Shown here: positions 6,954 through 15,660 of the stretch, piece by piece
Layout of the letters: each line of letters opens with the position of its first letter
Position numbering within the stretch: the first letter of the stretch is position 1
NCBI GenBank assembly: GCA_036524675.1
Contig: DATDBU010000001.1
Location: 1 to 54,758, forward strand
Source: DATDAW01 sp036524675
GTDB lineage: Bacteria > Verrucomicrobiota > Verrucomicrobiia > Chthoniobacterales > DASVRZ01
DNA: 54,758 nucleotides
Direction of reading: 5' to 3'
Position numbers and translations under genes: made by a program
Notes under the pieces: generated by a model
What the model was told of the DNA's origin: nothing
The model's database searches: none
What the model saw: only the letters and a program-made list of their open reading frames with translations

Positions 6954-8786
6954 TTACAAGCGACAAATCAGGAGTTCGCGTTCGTAAACGAGCTCTTTGG
7001 GGAGGTGCGAGTGGAGATCCAGGAAGAGTTCTTCGTGACCGATGACTTCCTGGCGCCAGGCTTTTTTGTCCACACGCTGAAGATCGTCGAATTGTTCCTT
7101 GGAGAAATCGAGACCTTCCCAATCGATGTGTTCGTAATTTGGCTGCCAGCCGAGTGGCGTTTCCCTGCCAAGACTGCGCCCGCGTGAACGATCGATGATC
7201 CACTTCAAGATGCGCATGTTTTCGCCGAAACCCGGCCATAGGAAATTGCCATTTTCGTCCTTTCGGAACCAATTGACGTGGAAAATACGCGGCGTTTCGG
7301 CGAGCGAACGCTGCATATTGATCCAGTGCCGGAAATAGTCGCCCATGTGATAACCACAGAACGGCAACATGGCGAGCGGATCGCGGCGCACGGTGCCGAT
7401 TTTTCCGGCTGCTGCTGCAGTCATTTCCGAACCCATTGTGGCTCCAGCATAGACGCCAGCGACCCAGTTGAAGGCCTGGTAAACGAGCGGCATCGTTGTG
7501 GCACGCCGCCCGCCGAAAATGAAAGCGCTGATTGGAAAACCGTCAGGGTTTTCCCAATCAGGATCGATCGTGGGGCATTGATGCGATGGCGCAGTGAAAC
7601 GGGCATTTGGATGCGCAGCTTTGGCCCCGGTTTGTTTGGCAATTTCGGGGGTCCACCGGTTTCCCTGCCAGTCGAGGCATTCGGCGGGCGGTTCATCGGT
7701 CATGCCTTCCCACCATACTCCGCCTTCGGGAGTCAGGGCGACGTTGGTGAAGATCGTGTTTTTCGACAGCGTAGCCATGGCGTTGGGGTTGGTCTTGGAA
7801 GACGTCCCAGGTGCGACCCCAAAGAATCCTGCTTCCGGATTGATGGCGCGCAAGCGTCCCTCCGCGTCGGGTTTGATCCAGGCGATATCGTCGCCGACGG
7901 TCCAGATTTTCCAGCCGCGCTGCCGGAAATTTTCCGGAGGAATCATCATCGCGAAATTCGTTTTGCCGCAGGCGCTGGGGAAGGCTGCAGCGACGTAAGT
8001 CTTTTCGCCGTTGGGGGCTTCGACGCCGAGGATGAGCATGTGTTCGGCCATCCAACCTTCGTCCCTCGCCATGTTCGAAGCGATACGCAGGGCGAAACAT
8101 TTTTTCCCGAGGAGCGCGTTGCCGCCATAACCGGAGCCGTAGCTCCAGATTTCCCGGGTTTCCGGAAAGTGGACGATGTACTTCTCGGCATTGCAGGGCC
8201 AGGGGACGTCCTTTTGGCCCGGTTCCAGCGGAGCTCCAACGGAGTGGATGCAAGGGACGACGCGACGGGAATTGGCGTCGATCTCTTTGAAAACAGGCAG
8301 CCCAATCCGGGCCATGATGCGCATATTGACGACGGCGTAAGGAGAATCGGTGAGCTGAACGCCGATTTGCGCCATCGGCGAGCTGAGTGGTCCCATGGAG
8401 AAAGGAAGAACGTACATCGTCCTGCCGCGCATGGAGCCATTGAAGAGTGACTTCAGCCTATGGCGCATTTGGAACGGCTCGACCCAGTTGTTCGTGGGGC
8501 CGGCGTTGTTTTTTGAGAGGGAGCAGATGAATGTGCGGTCTTCGACGCGGGCAACGTCGGAGGGATCCGATTTAGCGTAGTAACAACCTGGCCAGAGTTC
8601 CTGGTTAAGCTTGATGAATGTGCCGCCTTCAACCATTTGAGCGCAGATGGCATCATATTCTTCCTGCGAACCGTCCACCCAATGGATGTGGGCGGGCTGC
8701 GTGATGGCAGCCATCTTATCGATCCATTTCAGCAGATGTTTGTTCTTGGTAAGGGGTCGGCTGGAGGGACGTACGGGATTGGGCAT
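6954..8786 (-). CDS. pckG: Phosphoenolpyruvate carboxykinase (GTP)
   Basis: The enzyme interconverts oxaloacetate plus GTP and PEP plus CO2 plus GDP, the entry to gluconeogenesis. At 610 residues it has the length of the GTP-dependent class. The kinase-1a P-loop is FPSACGKTNFAM at about residues 269-280, carrying the reactive hinge cysteine of GTP-type PEPCKs. Other blocks are YGGNALLGKKCFALRIAS (substrate and metal site) and GVWWEGMTDEPP. The C-terminal domain is complete. The promoter region (8787-8915) shows nothing recognisable. The gene stands alone; neighbours on the same strand are secreted proteins with no metabolic link. Confidence 0.97.
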   Translation of the reverse strand: MPNPVRPSSRPLTKNKHLLKWIDKMAAITQPAHIHWVDGSQEEYDAICAQMVEGGTFIKLNQELWPGCYYAKSDPSDVARVEDRTFICSLSKNNAGPTNNWVEPFQMRHRLKSLFNGSMRGRTMYVLPFSMGPLSSPMAQIGVQLTDSPYAVVNMRIMARIGLPVFKEIDANSRRVVPCIHSVGAPLEPGQKDVPWPCNAEKYIVHFPETREIWSYGSGYGGNALLGKKCFALRIASNMARDEGWMAEHMLILGVEAPNGEKTYVAAAFPSACGKTNFAMMIPPENFRQRGWKIWTVGDDIAWIKPDAEGRLRAINPEAGFFGVAPGTSSKTNPNAMATLSKNTIFTNVALTPEGGVWWEGMTDEPPAECLDWQGNRWTPEIAKQTGAKAAHPNARFTAPSHQCPTIDPDWENPDGFPISAFIFGGRRATTMPLVYQAFNWVAGVYAGATMGSEMTAAAAGKIGTVRRDPLAMLPFCGYHMGDYFRHWINMQRSLAETPRIFHVNWFRKDENGNFLWPGFGENMRILKWIIDRSRGRSLGRETPLGWQPNYEHIDWEGLDFSKEQFDDLQRVDKKAWRQEVIGHEELFLDLHSHLPKELVYERELLICRL

Positions 8787-8915
8787 AGGTCTTGTTGGTG
8801 GAAGCTAAAAACCATGCTAGTTACACCTAAAGGGAACAGGAAAGTTTTTTTGAGTTTCTCGGCTGAGCCGGAGAGTGCGCCGGACGTCGCTGCCTTCGCC
8901 CGGTCCACTTGACGC

Positions 8916-9428
8916 CTACTTTGCTGCGGCCCGCACCATTTCTGTAAATGCTTTTTCGTGGTCGCGAACGAGCTCGATGGGGCCGGTCATTTTCACGAAG
9001 ATCATCCCATTTTTCGTTTCCAGAATTGCGCCGCAAAGAGCCTGGTTGGGCAGCGGAGTCGCCGGCCCGCCGGGCATTCCGCTTGCAAACGTTCCCTCTG
9101 TGCGGGCAAACGTAATTGGAATGCCGTTGATCTCGACTCTGGCCGACTCCGCTTTTCCTTCGTTGCTGGAGAACTGCCCAAACCAGCGTTGAATATTGCT
9201 GCTAACGTCTCCGCCCTGACCCGGACCAAATGCGAAAAACGTGATGTCCGCCACCTGATCGCCCTTTTTCCATTGCCAATGTGCCTTTCGCATGGGCGAG
9301 GTGACCGGCACGTTCACGATGTCTTTGGGGGCGGTGAATGTCAGCGGATCAATCGTAACCTTCACGTCTTCCGCAAACAGTGATCCGGCGGTGAAAAACA
9401 GCAGAATGGTAATGAATCGTTTCATCAT
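8916..9428 (-). CDS. Secreted protein of unknown function
   Basis: The protein has 170 residues and begins with a clear signal peptide (MMKRFITILLFFTAGSLFA). The mature part is a mixed beta-rich domain with WQWKKGDQVADITFFAF and a GQGGDVSSNIQRWFGQF block, and no cysteine pair or catalytic motif I can name. Either of two adjacent ATG codons could start it. It lies 28 bases downstream of the large ASH/FN3 protein gene on the same strand and is probably co-transcribed with it. I do not recognise the family. Confidence 0.7.
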   Translation of the reverse strand: MMKRFITILLFFTAGSLFAEDVKVTIDPLTFTAPKDIVNVPVTSPMRKAHWQWKKGDQVADITFFAFGPGQGGDVSSNIQRWFGQFSSNEGKAESARVEINGIPITFARTEGTFASGMPGGPATPLPNQALCGAILETKNGMIFVKMTGPIELVRDHEKAFTEMVRAAAK

Positions 9429-9456
9429 TCGAATTCCGGGGTTCTAAGTTGGTGCT

Positions 9457-11316
9457 TCAAAATCCGGTGGCGCGTTCCCGCCAGCGCTGGCGAATCGTCA
9501 AAAATCCGGTTATGAACAGAGCCGCGATGAGCGGATAACGCCAGTCGATGCGCAAACGCCATGGTGGTAATGTTTTAAAAGTTAGCACCGTGCTCGCGGG
9601 TTGAGTGCTTTGGCCCTGAGCCGACGCGCTGACGCGGAAAGAGTACGGCAGGCCAGGTTCCAAATCGGGGATGGTTGCTTCCAGAGCGTCACCGACGGCT
9701 TCGATGACGAGAGTATTGACGGGAGTCCAGGTCGCGTACAACTCGCGTTGCGCATTGAGATGCAGATCGCGGCGTTCAATCGTGTATTTCCAATCCGCTT
9801 TTTGCGCGGGTGGCGACCATCGAAGGCGCGCAGAGTCTTTTTCTCGCTGGATGACCTTTGCTTGTAAGATGGGTCCGTTGGAATGACCAAACAGCGGGTT
9901 GGCAAAGAACGCGGCCAACTCCTTGTCTTCGTCCGGAACCTGGACTTGCACACGGTTTATCGGCTTTTCGGCTGATTTTTCCGCAATTTTTCCCAGCGGC
10001 TTCGGCGTGGGCGTGGGTTTGGGTGCCACGACGACAGAGCCGTGAATGACCGCCTCCAGCTGCGAATCAGGGGTTTTGAGGGTGACGGTTTCGCGAAAAG
10101 AGCCGTTTGCCGGTGTTTGGACGTAGACGGGTATCAGCCAGTCATCCCCGCCGGCTAACGAGCGTGACGTTTCCCGCGTTTGTAGGTTTTGCGAAGCTAT
10201 TGCCGTGACGTCCGCCGTTGTACCGCCCTTGTTGCGGACGTGGAGCTGGACAGGTAACGAGCTCGAGGCAGCGACTTCGCCCAAATCGATTGCAGGTTGC
10301 GGCAGGATTTCCAGCATCGCGGGGGAGGGCTTCCCGGCGAGCTGAACACGCGTCGCGTATTTTCCGGAAGAGATCACGACTTCGGACGTCAGGGCAGGAC
10401 CGCCTGGGGCTGCGATTCGGATTTCGCGTGATTCGCCGAATTTGAGCTCGAAGCTTGCCGGCTGATCCGGCGCCAGAAAGTCACTTTTTAGTTCGATCGG
10501 CACGGAATGCGCCGTTGTATTCTCGATTGCGAAAATTCCTGAGCGTGAGTTAGTTCCGTTATTTTCGAGGTTCACCTTGCCTGGGTTTACCGAGAAAGGC
10601 GCAGTGCCGCTCCCTGCGAGCGAAACCGATAGGGGAACTTCGGTTTCAAGCACCAGGTTTCCCTGGATTTCACCGGCGCTTTCCGGTTTGAACCTGACCG
10701 GAATCTCGATGCTCGTTCCTTGGCGGAGCTGAAACGCCGCGGGGCCGTCGAGCTCCCACGGGGGCGTCACGCGCATGCTGCCGCTTGCCGGAAGACCGCC
10801 CTGGTTGGAGACAACGATCTGGCGCGTTTCCGTTCGGCCGATTTCCACCGCCGAAAATCGGACAAATTCCTCCGCGGCAACCAGTTTGGCCGGCAGATCG
10901 ATTACCTGGATCTTTACGTCGCCGGGTGAAAACGGTCCGATTCCCTGCTGGCGAACAGCAAAAATAAATCGATCGACGTCCGAAGTTCGTGTGCCGGAAT
11001 GCTGGTAACGCACATCCAACAGGTCGTTGGCGACTTGCGTACTGCTCAAAATGCGACCGTGTTCCGGTTTTCCACCGAGCCGGAATTCGATGGGACCGCC
11101 GCCCTCAGCGATACCTCTGAGGCGGATCGTGATCGTGTCGCCCCGCGCCACGCGAACGGAAGTGGGTTGGGCGACTGCGGTTGTGCGAATGCCTTCAGCC
11201 GGTCGTTTCGATTTTTTCGACTCCGCTTTTGTGTCGATATCGGCACAAGCGAAAACGCTGACGATGACGAGGTATGCGAGGAGAAATGGAAATGGGCGGG
11301 GGGAGAATGTGCGCAA
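9457..11316 (-). CDS. Large exported protein with ASH-like and fibronectin III domains
   Basis: The 619 residues start with an export signal ending near a cysteine (VSVFACADI), perhaps a lipoprotein signal. Then come beta-sandwich repeats of the ASH/HYDIN or choice-of-anchor kind: one around VEIGRTETRQIVVSNQGG, another around IDLGEVAASSSLPVQLHVRN. A proline/threonine linker (PKPTPTPKP) follows, and then a fibronectin type III domain with LRWSPP near its start and PGLPYSFRVSA near its end. A C-terminal hydrophobic helix (LIAALFITGFLTI) and basic tail suggest anchoring in a membrane. Such architectures are adhesive or scaffolding. The small secreted protein downstream is the likely partner. No catalytic domain is seen. 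Confidence 0.75.
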   Translation of the reverse strand: MRTFSPRPFPFLLAYLVIVSVFACADIDTKAESKKSKRPAEGIRTTAVAQPTSVRVARGDTITIRLRGIAEGGGPIEFRLGGKPEHGRILSSTQVANDLLDVRYQHSGTRTSDVDRFIFAVRQQGIGPFSPGDVKIQVIDLPAKLVAAEEFVRFSAVEIGRTETRQIVVSNQGGLPASGSMRVTPPWELDGPAAFQLRQGTSIEIPVRFKPESAGEIQGNLVLETEVPLSVSLAGSGTAPFSVNPGKVNLENNGTNSRSGIFAIENTTAHSVPIELKSDFLAPDQPASFELKFGESREIRIAAPGGPALTSEVVISSGKYATRVQLAGKPSPAMLEILPQPAIDLGEVAASSSLPVQLHVRNKGGTTADVTAIASQNLQTRETSRSLAGGDDWLIPVYVQTPANGSFRETVTLKTPDSQLEAVIHGSVVVAPKPTPTPKPLGKIAEKSAEKPINRVQVQVPDEDKELAAFFANPLFGHSNGPILQAKVIQREKDSARLRWSPPAQKADWKYTIERRDLHLNAQRELYATWTPVNTLVIEAVGDALEATIPDLEPGLPYSFRVSASAQGQSTQPASTVLTFKTLPPWRLRIDWRYPLIAALFITGFLTIRQRWRERATGF

Positions 11317-11382
11317 TTTACTGGTTGAACCTGCGAGTTGAAGTGCCTATACCCGATAAGCTCTGCCGAATCCAGTCACGAT

Positions 11383-12027
11383 ATGCCCCGCGTTTCCTCC
11401 TGTTTCTCGTCTTTTGCCGGATGGGGCGTTCTTCTTTGCCTGGCAATTGGGATGAAAATTCCGGCCGTGGCAGGGCCACAACAGCAAGCTTTAGCCGCAA
11501 AGACTTATCCAATCAGGCAGAGACCCGTGAGGGAGCTCCTCCGGACTCAGGACCCGGCAATCCTGACGCCGCGTGTCTATAACAGCGTTACGCCCGAGAA
11601 CGCCTTCATCCTGGTGTCGCTCTCAAAACAACGGGCGTATTTGATGACAGGCCGCGACGGCGAGATCGCCATCGACACGCCGATTTCCAGCGGCAAGGCT
11701 GCGGGAATGACGCCGAAAGGTTCCTACACGGTGCTGCAGAAAGACCAGGACCATCGATCGAGCGTCTATGGAAATTTTGTGGATCGCAAAGGCCGCACGG
11801 TGCGGTCCGGAGTCAGCACACGCATCGATTCGGCACCGAGTGGCACTCGCTTTGTCGGGGCGCCGATGTGGTATTTCATGCGATTCACGTGGAACGGTGT
11901 CGGGATGCACGTGGGAATTTTGCCGGGGTATGCGGCGTCGCACGGTTGCATTCGGCTCCCCGCGGATATCGCGCCACGCTTTTACGAAAAAGTGAAGATC
12001 GGCACGCCCGCACAGATAATTGAATAG
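11383..12027 (+). CDS. L,D-transpeptidase (YkuD fold)
   Basis: The 214-residue exported enzyme starts at MPRVSSCF, with a signal peptide ending near AVAG at residue 31. A TTG further upstream in frame is less likely. The YkuD domain has the conserved histidine in GMHVGILPGY (residue 176) and the nucleophile in SHGCIRL, with Cys at 189. These enzymes form 3-3 peptidoglycan crosslinks or attach proteins to the wall, in the periplasm. A small lipoprotein gene follows after 37 bases and may be co-transcribed. The gene diverges from the ASH/FN3 protein. Confidence 0.93.
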   Translation: MPRVSSCFSSFAGWGVLLCLAIGMKIPAVAGPQQQALAAKTYPIRQRPVRELLRTQDPAILTPRVYNSVTPENAFILVSLSKQRAYLMTGRDGEIAIDTPISSGKAAGMTPKGSYTVLQKDQDHRSSVYGNFVDRKGRTVRSGVSTRIDSAPSGTRFVGAPMWYFMRFTWNGVGMHVGILPGYAASHGCIRLPADIAPRFYEKVKIGTPAQIIE

Positions 12028-12064
12028 AACTTTTCGAGTTTCCGTTTTAGCATCGGATGCCCCC

Positions 12065-12238
12065 ATGAAACCATTGTTGCTTTTCGTCCTGCCCATCGCG
12101 TTTTTCGGCGCTTGCGAACGCCATACGCTCGAAGAAACGATGCCTGCCAGGGAGTTCGAAAAGCATCATGAGGAAAAATTTGAGGCTGCTAAAGCCGCAA
12201 AGGAGACTCGGCCGACCGAGGAAGCGCCTCATCATTAG
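12065..12238 (+). CDS. Small lipoprotein of unknown function
   Basis: The 57-residue product begins MKPLLLFVLPIAFFGAC, a lipoprotein signal with a lipobox (FGAC) that would leave Cys17 as the lipidated N-terminus. The remaining 40 residues are charged and rich in Glu, Lys, Ala and His, likely an extended helix, ending in a His pair. It follows the L,D-transpeptidase by 37 bases on the same strand. Its last 50 bases overlap the 3' end of the convergent flavoprotein gene. No family recognised. Confidence 0.6.
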   Translation: MKPLLLFVLPIAFFGACERHTLEETMPAREFEKHHEEKFEAAKAAKETRPTEEAPHH

Positions 12239-13280
12239 GAATCACCCTGCGCGTGAGATGACTCAGAATCCAATGCGAGCCCGGCAAATTTTCGAGGATC
12301 CGGCTCGCAAGAACGGGATGCAAGACTGCCTGACGAGCGATTTGATTTACCCAAAGGCGTTTCCGGTAAAGAGCAGCATGTAATCGGGGGTAATCCTCGA
12401 TTTTCAACTCGACGAGACATTCTCCAGCCAGTTCTCCGGATCGTAACGCGTAGTAAATCCCTTCCCCGGTAAATGGCTCGACGACGCGTGCCGCATCTCC
12501 CGCAAGCAGGAGGGCCCCTCCGTGCTGCAAAGGAAAACACGGGACGCGAGCAAGTGGTGTAATGGCATTCCAGGTAAGGTGTGAAGGCAGACCAAGGACC
12601 GACGATGCTCGAGTCTTGAGCCCACTCAAATGCTCCGGGCGTGCCACGAGACATTGGTTCCACAATCCGTTACCAATTGAAGCTCCACCCGAATATCCTT
12701 CCGGCCATAGCATCATACGGACGATGCCTTCGTCCTCGGGTAAAATCGGCACGTGTGTTTGCACGGCGATGCGATCCTTTCCAGCGGGCGGCAAGAGTCC
12801 GAGCAGGCGGGCGATCGTTGAGTTGCGGCCGTCGGCTGCGACCAGCCATCTCGAAGAGAACGTCTCCCGCCCCGATTCAATTTTCCATCCAGGTTCGATT
12901 CGCGTAACCGTCTTTTTCTCAAGAACTTCTGCTCCCGAATCTCTCGCGCCATCGAGCAGAATTGCGTCGAGATCGCGCCGGCGGATGCCGGTTTGGCCGG
13001 AATTCCCAGGGGGTAAATCGAAGCGAAACTTCCGGCCATGAATGGTTGCGATTTCAACGGCACGGTATCGCGAATGCGGCGCTTTCGGGATATCCCCGGC
13101 GATACCGAGCCGGTCCAGGACCGGCCAGCAGGCTGGATTCAAATTGTCTCCACAGACTTTGTCCCGCGGAAACTTTGCCCGGTCCAGGATCAGCACCGAC
13201 AAGCCGCCGCGCGCACAAACCGTCGCGCAGGCCGCTCCAGCCGGCCCGCCGCCTGCAACGATGACGTCAAATTGCTTCAC
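12189..13280 (-). CDS. FAD-dependent oxidoreductase, geranylgeranyl-reductase family
   Basis: The 363-residue flavoprotein opens with the dinucleotide-binding motif DVIVAGGGPAGAACA. DRAKFPRDKVCGDNLNPA follows, the signature of geranylgeranyl-reductase-related enzymes. The second FAD block ALLLAGDAARVVEPFTGEGI lies in the C-terminal half. Family members reduce prenyl chains of lipids or quinones, or act as oxygenases. The GTG start directly preceding KQFDVIV was chosen because AAAGGGACAG stands before it; earlier in-frame starts would add residues ahead of the beta strand. The 3' end overlaps the lipoprotein gene by 50 bases. The prenyl substrate is not predictable. Confidence 0.85.
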   Translation of the reverse strand: MKQFDVIVAGGGPAGAACATVCARGGLSVLILDRAKFPRDKVCGDNLNPACWPVLDRLGIAGDIPKAPHSRYRAVEIATIHGRKFRFDLPPGNSGQTGIRRRDLDAILLDGARDSGAEVLEKKTVTRIEPGWKIESGRETFSSRWLVAADGRNSTIARLLGLLPPAGKDRIAVQTHVPILPEDEGIVRMMLWPEGYSGGASIGNGLWNQCLVARPEHLSGLKTRASSVLGLPSHLTWNAITPLARVPCFPLQHGGALLLAGDAARVVEPFTGEGIYYALRSGELAGECLVELKIEDYPRLHAALYRKRLWVNQIARQAVLHPVLASRILENLPGSHWILSHLTRRVIPNDEALPRSAESPLRL

Positions 13281-13378
13281 CTGTCCCTTTAGATTCCCGA
13301 TATACTCCTTCAATTTTGATGGACGCAAGCAGCCTTCTTGTTTTGCTCCGGTCCAATTTCAGGTTACTCTGCCGGTTC

Positions 13379-14473
13379 ATGTTTGTTGACCACATACGAG
13401 TTTTTGCCAATGCCGGCGATGGCGGGGACGGCGCAGTTTCGTTTCGACGCGAAAAATTTGTTCCACGAGGGGGACCTGATGGAGGAGACGGCGGACGCGG
13501 TGGAAGCGTCATTCTTCGGGCCGATCCTCAGGTCGACAACCTGGTAGCCTTTTATTACGAACCCAATATCAAGGCCAAAAACGGGGCTTCGGGCAAAGGT
13601 CGTAACAAATACGGCAAGTCGGCTGAGGATAAAGTTGTGCTTGTTCCGGTCGGGACCATCGTTTATCGCGTGCCGGATGAACTGATCCAGCCTCCTCGCA
13701 ACCCTTATGACGATGACGCCGAAGGGAGTGAAGATGATCCGCCCAGAGCCCGGTCGCCGAAAGCCGGACTTTCGACGGATCAACTCGAAAAAATTGCGGA
13801 TCTCGACAAGGACGGCCAGGAATTCGTTCTCTGCGGGGGCGGTGAAGGGGGAAAGGGCAACACGCATTTTAAGAGTGCTCGCAACCAGGTGCCTACCCAA
13901 TACAAACCGGGCGGAGAAGGCGAGCAGGGCTATTTTTATTTTGAGCTTCGCAAGATCGCGGATGCCGGTCTGGTGGGCTATCCGAATGCGGGAAAATCCA
14001 CGCTCCTGACCCACATCTCACACGCGCATCCGAAAATTGCGCCGTATCCTTTCACGACACTGACGCCGATGATTGGCGTGGTGCAAGTAGGTGGATACCG
14101 AAGGATTACAGTTGCCGACATCCCTGGTCTTATCGAAGGCGCTCACAGAAACGTCGGGCTTGGGCACGATTTCCTACGCCACATCGTCCGGTGCAAACTG
14201 CTTCTTTTCGTTATCGACATGGCCGGTGCCGAAGGTCGGAATCCATGCGATGACCTTGCGCGGCTGCGTGAGGAATTGGTTCTTTATGACCCGGCTTTGG
14301 CACAAAGGGAATGGGTCGTCATCGCCAACAAGATGGATTTGCCGGAAGCCGCAGAAAATCTGCGCATCTTCAAAATCCGTTTTCCCAAAAGTGAAATCAT
14401 CGAAATTTCGGCAGAACAAAACCAGGGCATCGACGGATTGATTCAGCGACTCGGGGAACTTGTGCCCGAATGA
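13379..14473 (+). CDS. obg: Obg/CgtA GTPase
   Basis: This is the ribosome-associated GTPase needed for late 50S assembly and stress control. The protein has 364 residues from MFVDHIRVF. The glycine-rich Obg fold (GDGGDGAVSF, GGPDGGDGGRGG) is followed by the G domain: GYPNAGKST (G1), the TTLTPMIG loop (G2), DIPGLIEGAH (G3), NKMDLPEA (G4) and SAEQ (G5). Unusual is an acidic, proline-rich insert of about 35 residues (roughly 101-135, with DDDAEGSEDDPP) in the Obg fold, where many orthologues have a short turn. rplU and rpmA, the common neighbours of obg, are not here. The stop overlaps the next start by four bases. Confidence 0.96.
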   Translation: MFVDHIRVFANAGDGGDGAVSFRREKFVPRGGPDGGDGGRGGSVILRADPQVDNLVAFYYEPNIKAKNGASGKGRNKYGKSAEDKVVLVPVGTIVYRVPDELIQPPRNPYDDDAEGSEDDPPRARSPKAGLSTDQLEKIADLDKDGQEFVLCGGGEGGKGNTHFKSARNQVPTQYKPGGEGEQGYFYFELRKIADAGLVGYPNAGKSTLLTHISHAHPKIAPYPFTTLTPMIGVVQVGGYRRITVADIPGLIEGAHRNVGLGHDFLRHIVRCKLLLFVIDMAGAEGRNPCDDLARLREELVLYDPALAQREWVVIANKMDLPEAAENLRIFKIRFPKSEIIEISAEQNQGIDGLIQRLGELVPE

Positions 14474-15618
14474 GACCCGTTGTCGCGAGTTATTGCACGA
14501 TTTTTCTGAAGCCGGAAATGTTGCACGTTTACCGGCAGGTAACGGGGCTGCGGCGTTATCGGACGTTCGTCGTCACCAAAACTCGCGAGGAAGCAGGACG
14601 GTATCCGTTCGACGACTTTGTCGTGCTCGGACCGCCGAAGAAAAATTTCGTCAAACGCTTTATTCGCAAATATTTGCAGCGAAAGCCGGCTCTCATTTAC
14701 CGAGGTGAATACGACACCCTGAGGGCGACACTCCAGCCGCGAAAACCGGATCTAATGCACATTTACTTCGGTCATACCGGGGTGCACTTGCTGCCGTTCA
14801 TCCAGGAATCCGGCCTGCCGTGCATCGTTTCTTTTCATGGCGCGGATGTGATGCCGCGCAAGGACAAACCCGGCTACGAATCCCAGCTCCGCAAACTCCT
14901 GCAAACGCTCCCCCTGGTCCTTGCACGTTCTCGCTCGCTCGCGGCTCGCCTCGAAGGCTTCGGGTGTCCACCGGAAAAAATCCAACTTAACCGCACTGGG
15001 ATTCCGCTGAACGATTTCCCGGTCGTTGACCGGCCCGTTGAAAAACCCGGCAGTGATTGGCGGATCGTTCAGGCCTGTCGCCTCATCGAGAAAAAAGGCC
15101 TCAGAACAGCGCTGCGCGCTTTTGCCGAAATCCATCGCGAATTTCCTGCAGCCAGTTTCGAAATCGCTGGAGAAGGCCCCATGCTCGGTGAACTCCAGAC
15201 TCTGGCTTCGGAGCTGGGCATCGCAAAAGCAGTCTCTTTTCGCGGATTTCTCAATCAGACCCAGTTGCGCGATCTTTTTAATGTTTCTGACATTTTCCTT
15301 CACCCAAGTGAGGTGACGGCTGGGGGAGATCAGGAGGGCGTTCCTAACGCCATGCTGGAGGCCATGGCTACCGGTTTACCGGTCGTGGCTACCAATCACG
15401 GAGGCATTCCGGAAGCGGTCACTCACGATGTAGATGGGTTGCTCGTTGCGGAACGCGATTCCGTGGCACTGGCGGGTGCGCTGCGTGATTTTATTCGAAA
15501 TTCTGCGCGGATGCGGCAGTTCGGTTTGTCCGCCGCCGCCTCGGTGCGTCGGGAATTTGATCCAACGACCCAGATTGACCGCCTCGAGTCCGCTTACGAC
15601 GAGTTGCTGGGGAAATAG
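14470..15618 (+). CDS. GT4-family glycosyltransferase
   Basis: The 382 residues form a GT-B type glycosyltransferase. The N-terminal half carries FHGADV, found in several GT4 members acting on cell-surface polysaccharide. The C-terminal nucleotide-sugar domain starts at IVQACRLIEKKGLRTALRAFAE, with GEGPML and SFRGFL blocks. The acidic motif spans EGVPNAMLEAMATGLPVVAT, containing the EX7E pair. Its ATG overlaps the obg stop (ATGA), so translation is probably coupled, although the functions differ. Donor and acceptor are unknown; a role in exopolysaccharide or lipopolysaccharide synthesis is inference from the family. Confidence 0.88.
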   Translation: MRPVVASYCTIFLKPEMLHVYRQVTGLRRYRTFVVTKTREEAGRYPFDDFVVLGPPKKNFVKRFIRKYLQRKPALIYRGEYDTLRATLQPRKPDLMHIYFGHTGVHLLPFIQESGLPCIVSFHGADVMPRKDKPGYESQLRKLLQTLPLVLARSRSLAARLEGFGCPPEKIQLNRTGIPLNDFPVVDRPVEKPGSDWRIVQACRLIEKKGLRTALRAFAEIHREFPAASFEIAGEGPMLGELQTLASELGIAKAVSFRGFLNQTQLRDLFNVSDIFLHPSEVTAGGDQEGVPNAMLEAMATGLPVVATNHGGIPEAVTHDVDGLLVAERDSVALAGALRDFIRNSARMRQFGLSAAASVRREFDPTTQIDRLESAYDELLGK

Positions 15619-15660
15619 GGTCGATCGAAAGCCGCAAAATCGTTTTTTGGAAATCGATCC

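Noticed and set aside
7278..8450. Plus-strand frame of 390 codons
   Set aside because: It is entirely antisense to pckG, with composition of a shadow frame.
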